A stretch of DNA of 64,000 nt from an uncultured Synechococcus sp. Lineage in GTDB: Bacteria; Cyanobacteriota; Cyanobacteriia; Phormidesmidales; Phormidesmidaceae. Below are positions 63,806 to 64,000 of the stretch, in pieces. The stretch spans positions 1-64,000 of the forward strand of contig CALDSK010000025.1 of NCBI GenBank assembly GCA_937911865.1, written 5' to 3'. Made by a program: the position numbers and the translations under genes. Each line of letters starts with the position of its first letter. The first letter of the stretch is position 1. The notes beneath the pieces are model-generated. The model was not told the DNA's origin. It ran no database searches and saw only the letters and a program-made list of their open reading frames with translations.

Positions 63806-64000
63806 ATGTCAGACCTTTCACCTAGTTCAGCCACCGTCGAAGCGCCCATCTTTTTAGTCGGCTCCGAGCGCTCGGGCACCACGCTATTGAGGCTGATGCT
63901 GAACGCTCATCCGCAAGTGACCTGGCTCAATGAGTTTGAATATGCAGTGGGCATGGTCTCTGATACAGGTGAGCTTCCAGCGCTTCAGGCCTACTACAGC
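63806..64000 (+). CDS. Sulfotransferase, N-terminal part (cut by window end)
   Basis: 65 codons are visible. FLVGSERSGTTLLRLMLNAHPQV is the PAPS-binding loop of sulfotransferases (written here in part, SERSGTTLL). The gene starts 48 nt after the previous sulfotransferase and runs off the window. Two consecutive sulfotransferases suggest a dedicated sulfation step. Confidence 0.85.
   Translation, partial: MSDLSPSSATVEAPIFLVGSERSGTTLLRLMLNAHPQVTWLNEFEYAVGMVSDTGELPALQAYYS

Noticed and set aside
1-64000. tRNA genes
   Set aside because: No TTCRAAT-type T-loop together with an acceptor stem was found outside coding sequence.
1-64000. CRISPR array
   Set aside because: All repeats seen are adjacent tandem copies of 11-24 nt with no spacers; none are 25-37 nt repeats with regular unique spacers.

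Overview
The window is a 64 kb piece of a cyanobacterial chromosome. Seen directly: frequent GCGATCGC (HIP1-type) octamers, a psbY gene, a ferredoxin-thioredoxin reductase variable chain, a Ycf33/DUF751 protein, and a set of small proteins whose families are essentially restricted to cyanobacteria (DUF2949, DUF3146, DUF2605, DUF2973, DUF3598, TIGR02450). A filamentous or Leptolyngbya-like lineage is my inference, not proven. No tRNA, rRNA, transposase, prophage or CRISPR array was seen; the one clear RNA gene is rnpB.

Layout. 0.1-4.3 kb: small membrane/DUF proteins, a degenerate OmpR-type response regulator just downstream of NAD kinase, and a YqgF/RuvX-like nuclease. 4.7-12.6 kb (+): smc (broken by an in-frame TAG), a PRC-barrel protein, a WecG/TagA glycosyltransferase, an amino-acid-type binding lipoprotein and FtsE. 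12.7-20 kb: cupin, DJ-1/PfpI with a divergent LysR regulator, an SPFH/NfeD pair, a membrane PP2C phosphatase, ftrV, an SDR and psbY. 20-30 kb: a 991-aa autotransporter, rdgB, a UrtA-like binding protein, mscL with a long leader, a lumenal pentapeptide protein, Uma2 nuclease and an SLC12-like permease. 30-38.4 kb: DUF3598, tsaB between two paralogous membrane proteins, a small HNH protein (broken by TAG), HtpX-like protease, GH3 enzyme, rbfA, Ycf33 and a Dam-type methylase. 38.4-48.9 kb: a second pentapeptide protein, rnpB immediately followed by rnc, an oxidoreductase, a GmrSD-like DUF262/DUF1524 protein, an aldo/keto reductase, a DUF815 ATPase, GNAT, TMEM14 and a zinc-ribbon membrane protein. 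48.9-53.6 kb (-): a Gld-type ABC operon (ATPase, permease, GldG, DUF4340). 53.7-58.9 kb: small cyanobacterial DUF genes, an amidotransferase, a dienelactone hydrolase (broken by TAA), hicAB and an MltA-like murein hydrolase. 59-64 kb: an exopolysaccharide segment with GT4, epimerase, GT2 and two sulfotransferases, suggesting a sulfated polysaccharide.

Three things stand out. First, three conserved genes (smc, HNH, dienelactone hydrolase) are each cut by exactly one in-frame stop codon with an intact, conserved continuation. Second, about eighteen gene boundaries carry 2-5 copies of an 11-24 nt tandem duplication, each with a different sequence, some of which run into coding sequence. Third, several gene-free stretches contain strong, multi-stem inverted-repeat architecture (34.6-34.84 kb, 39.39-39.49 kb, 48.32-48.49 kb and the mscL leader) that no annotated gene explains. 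All family names rest on motif recognition by eye; no database search was possible.
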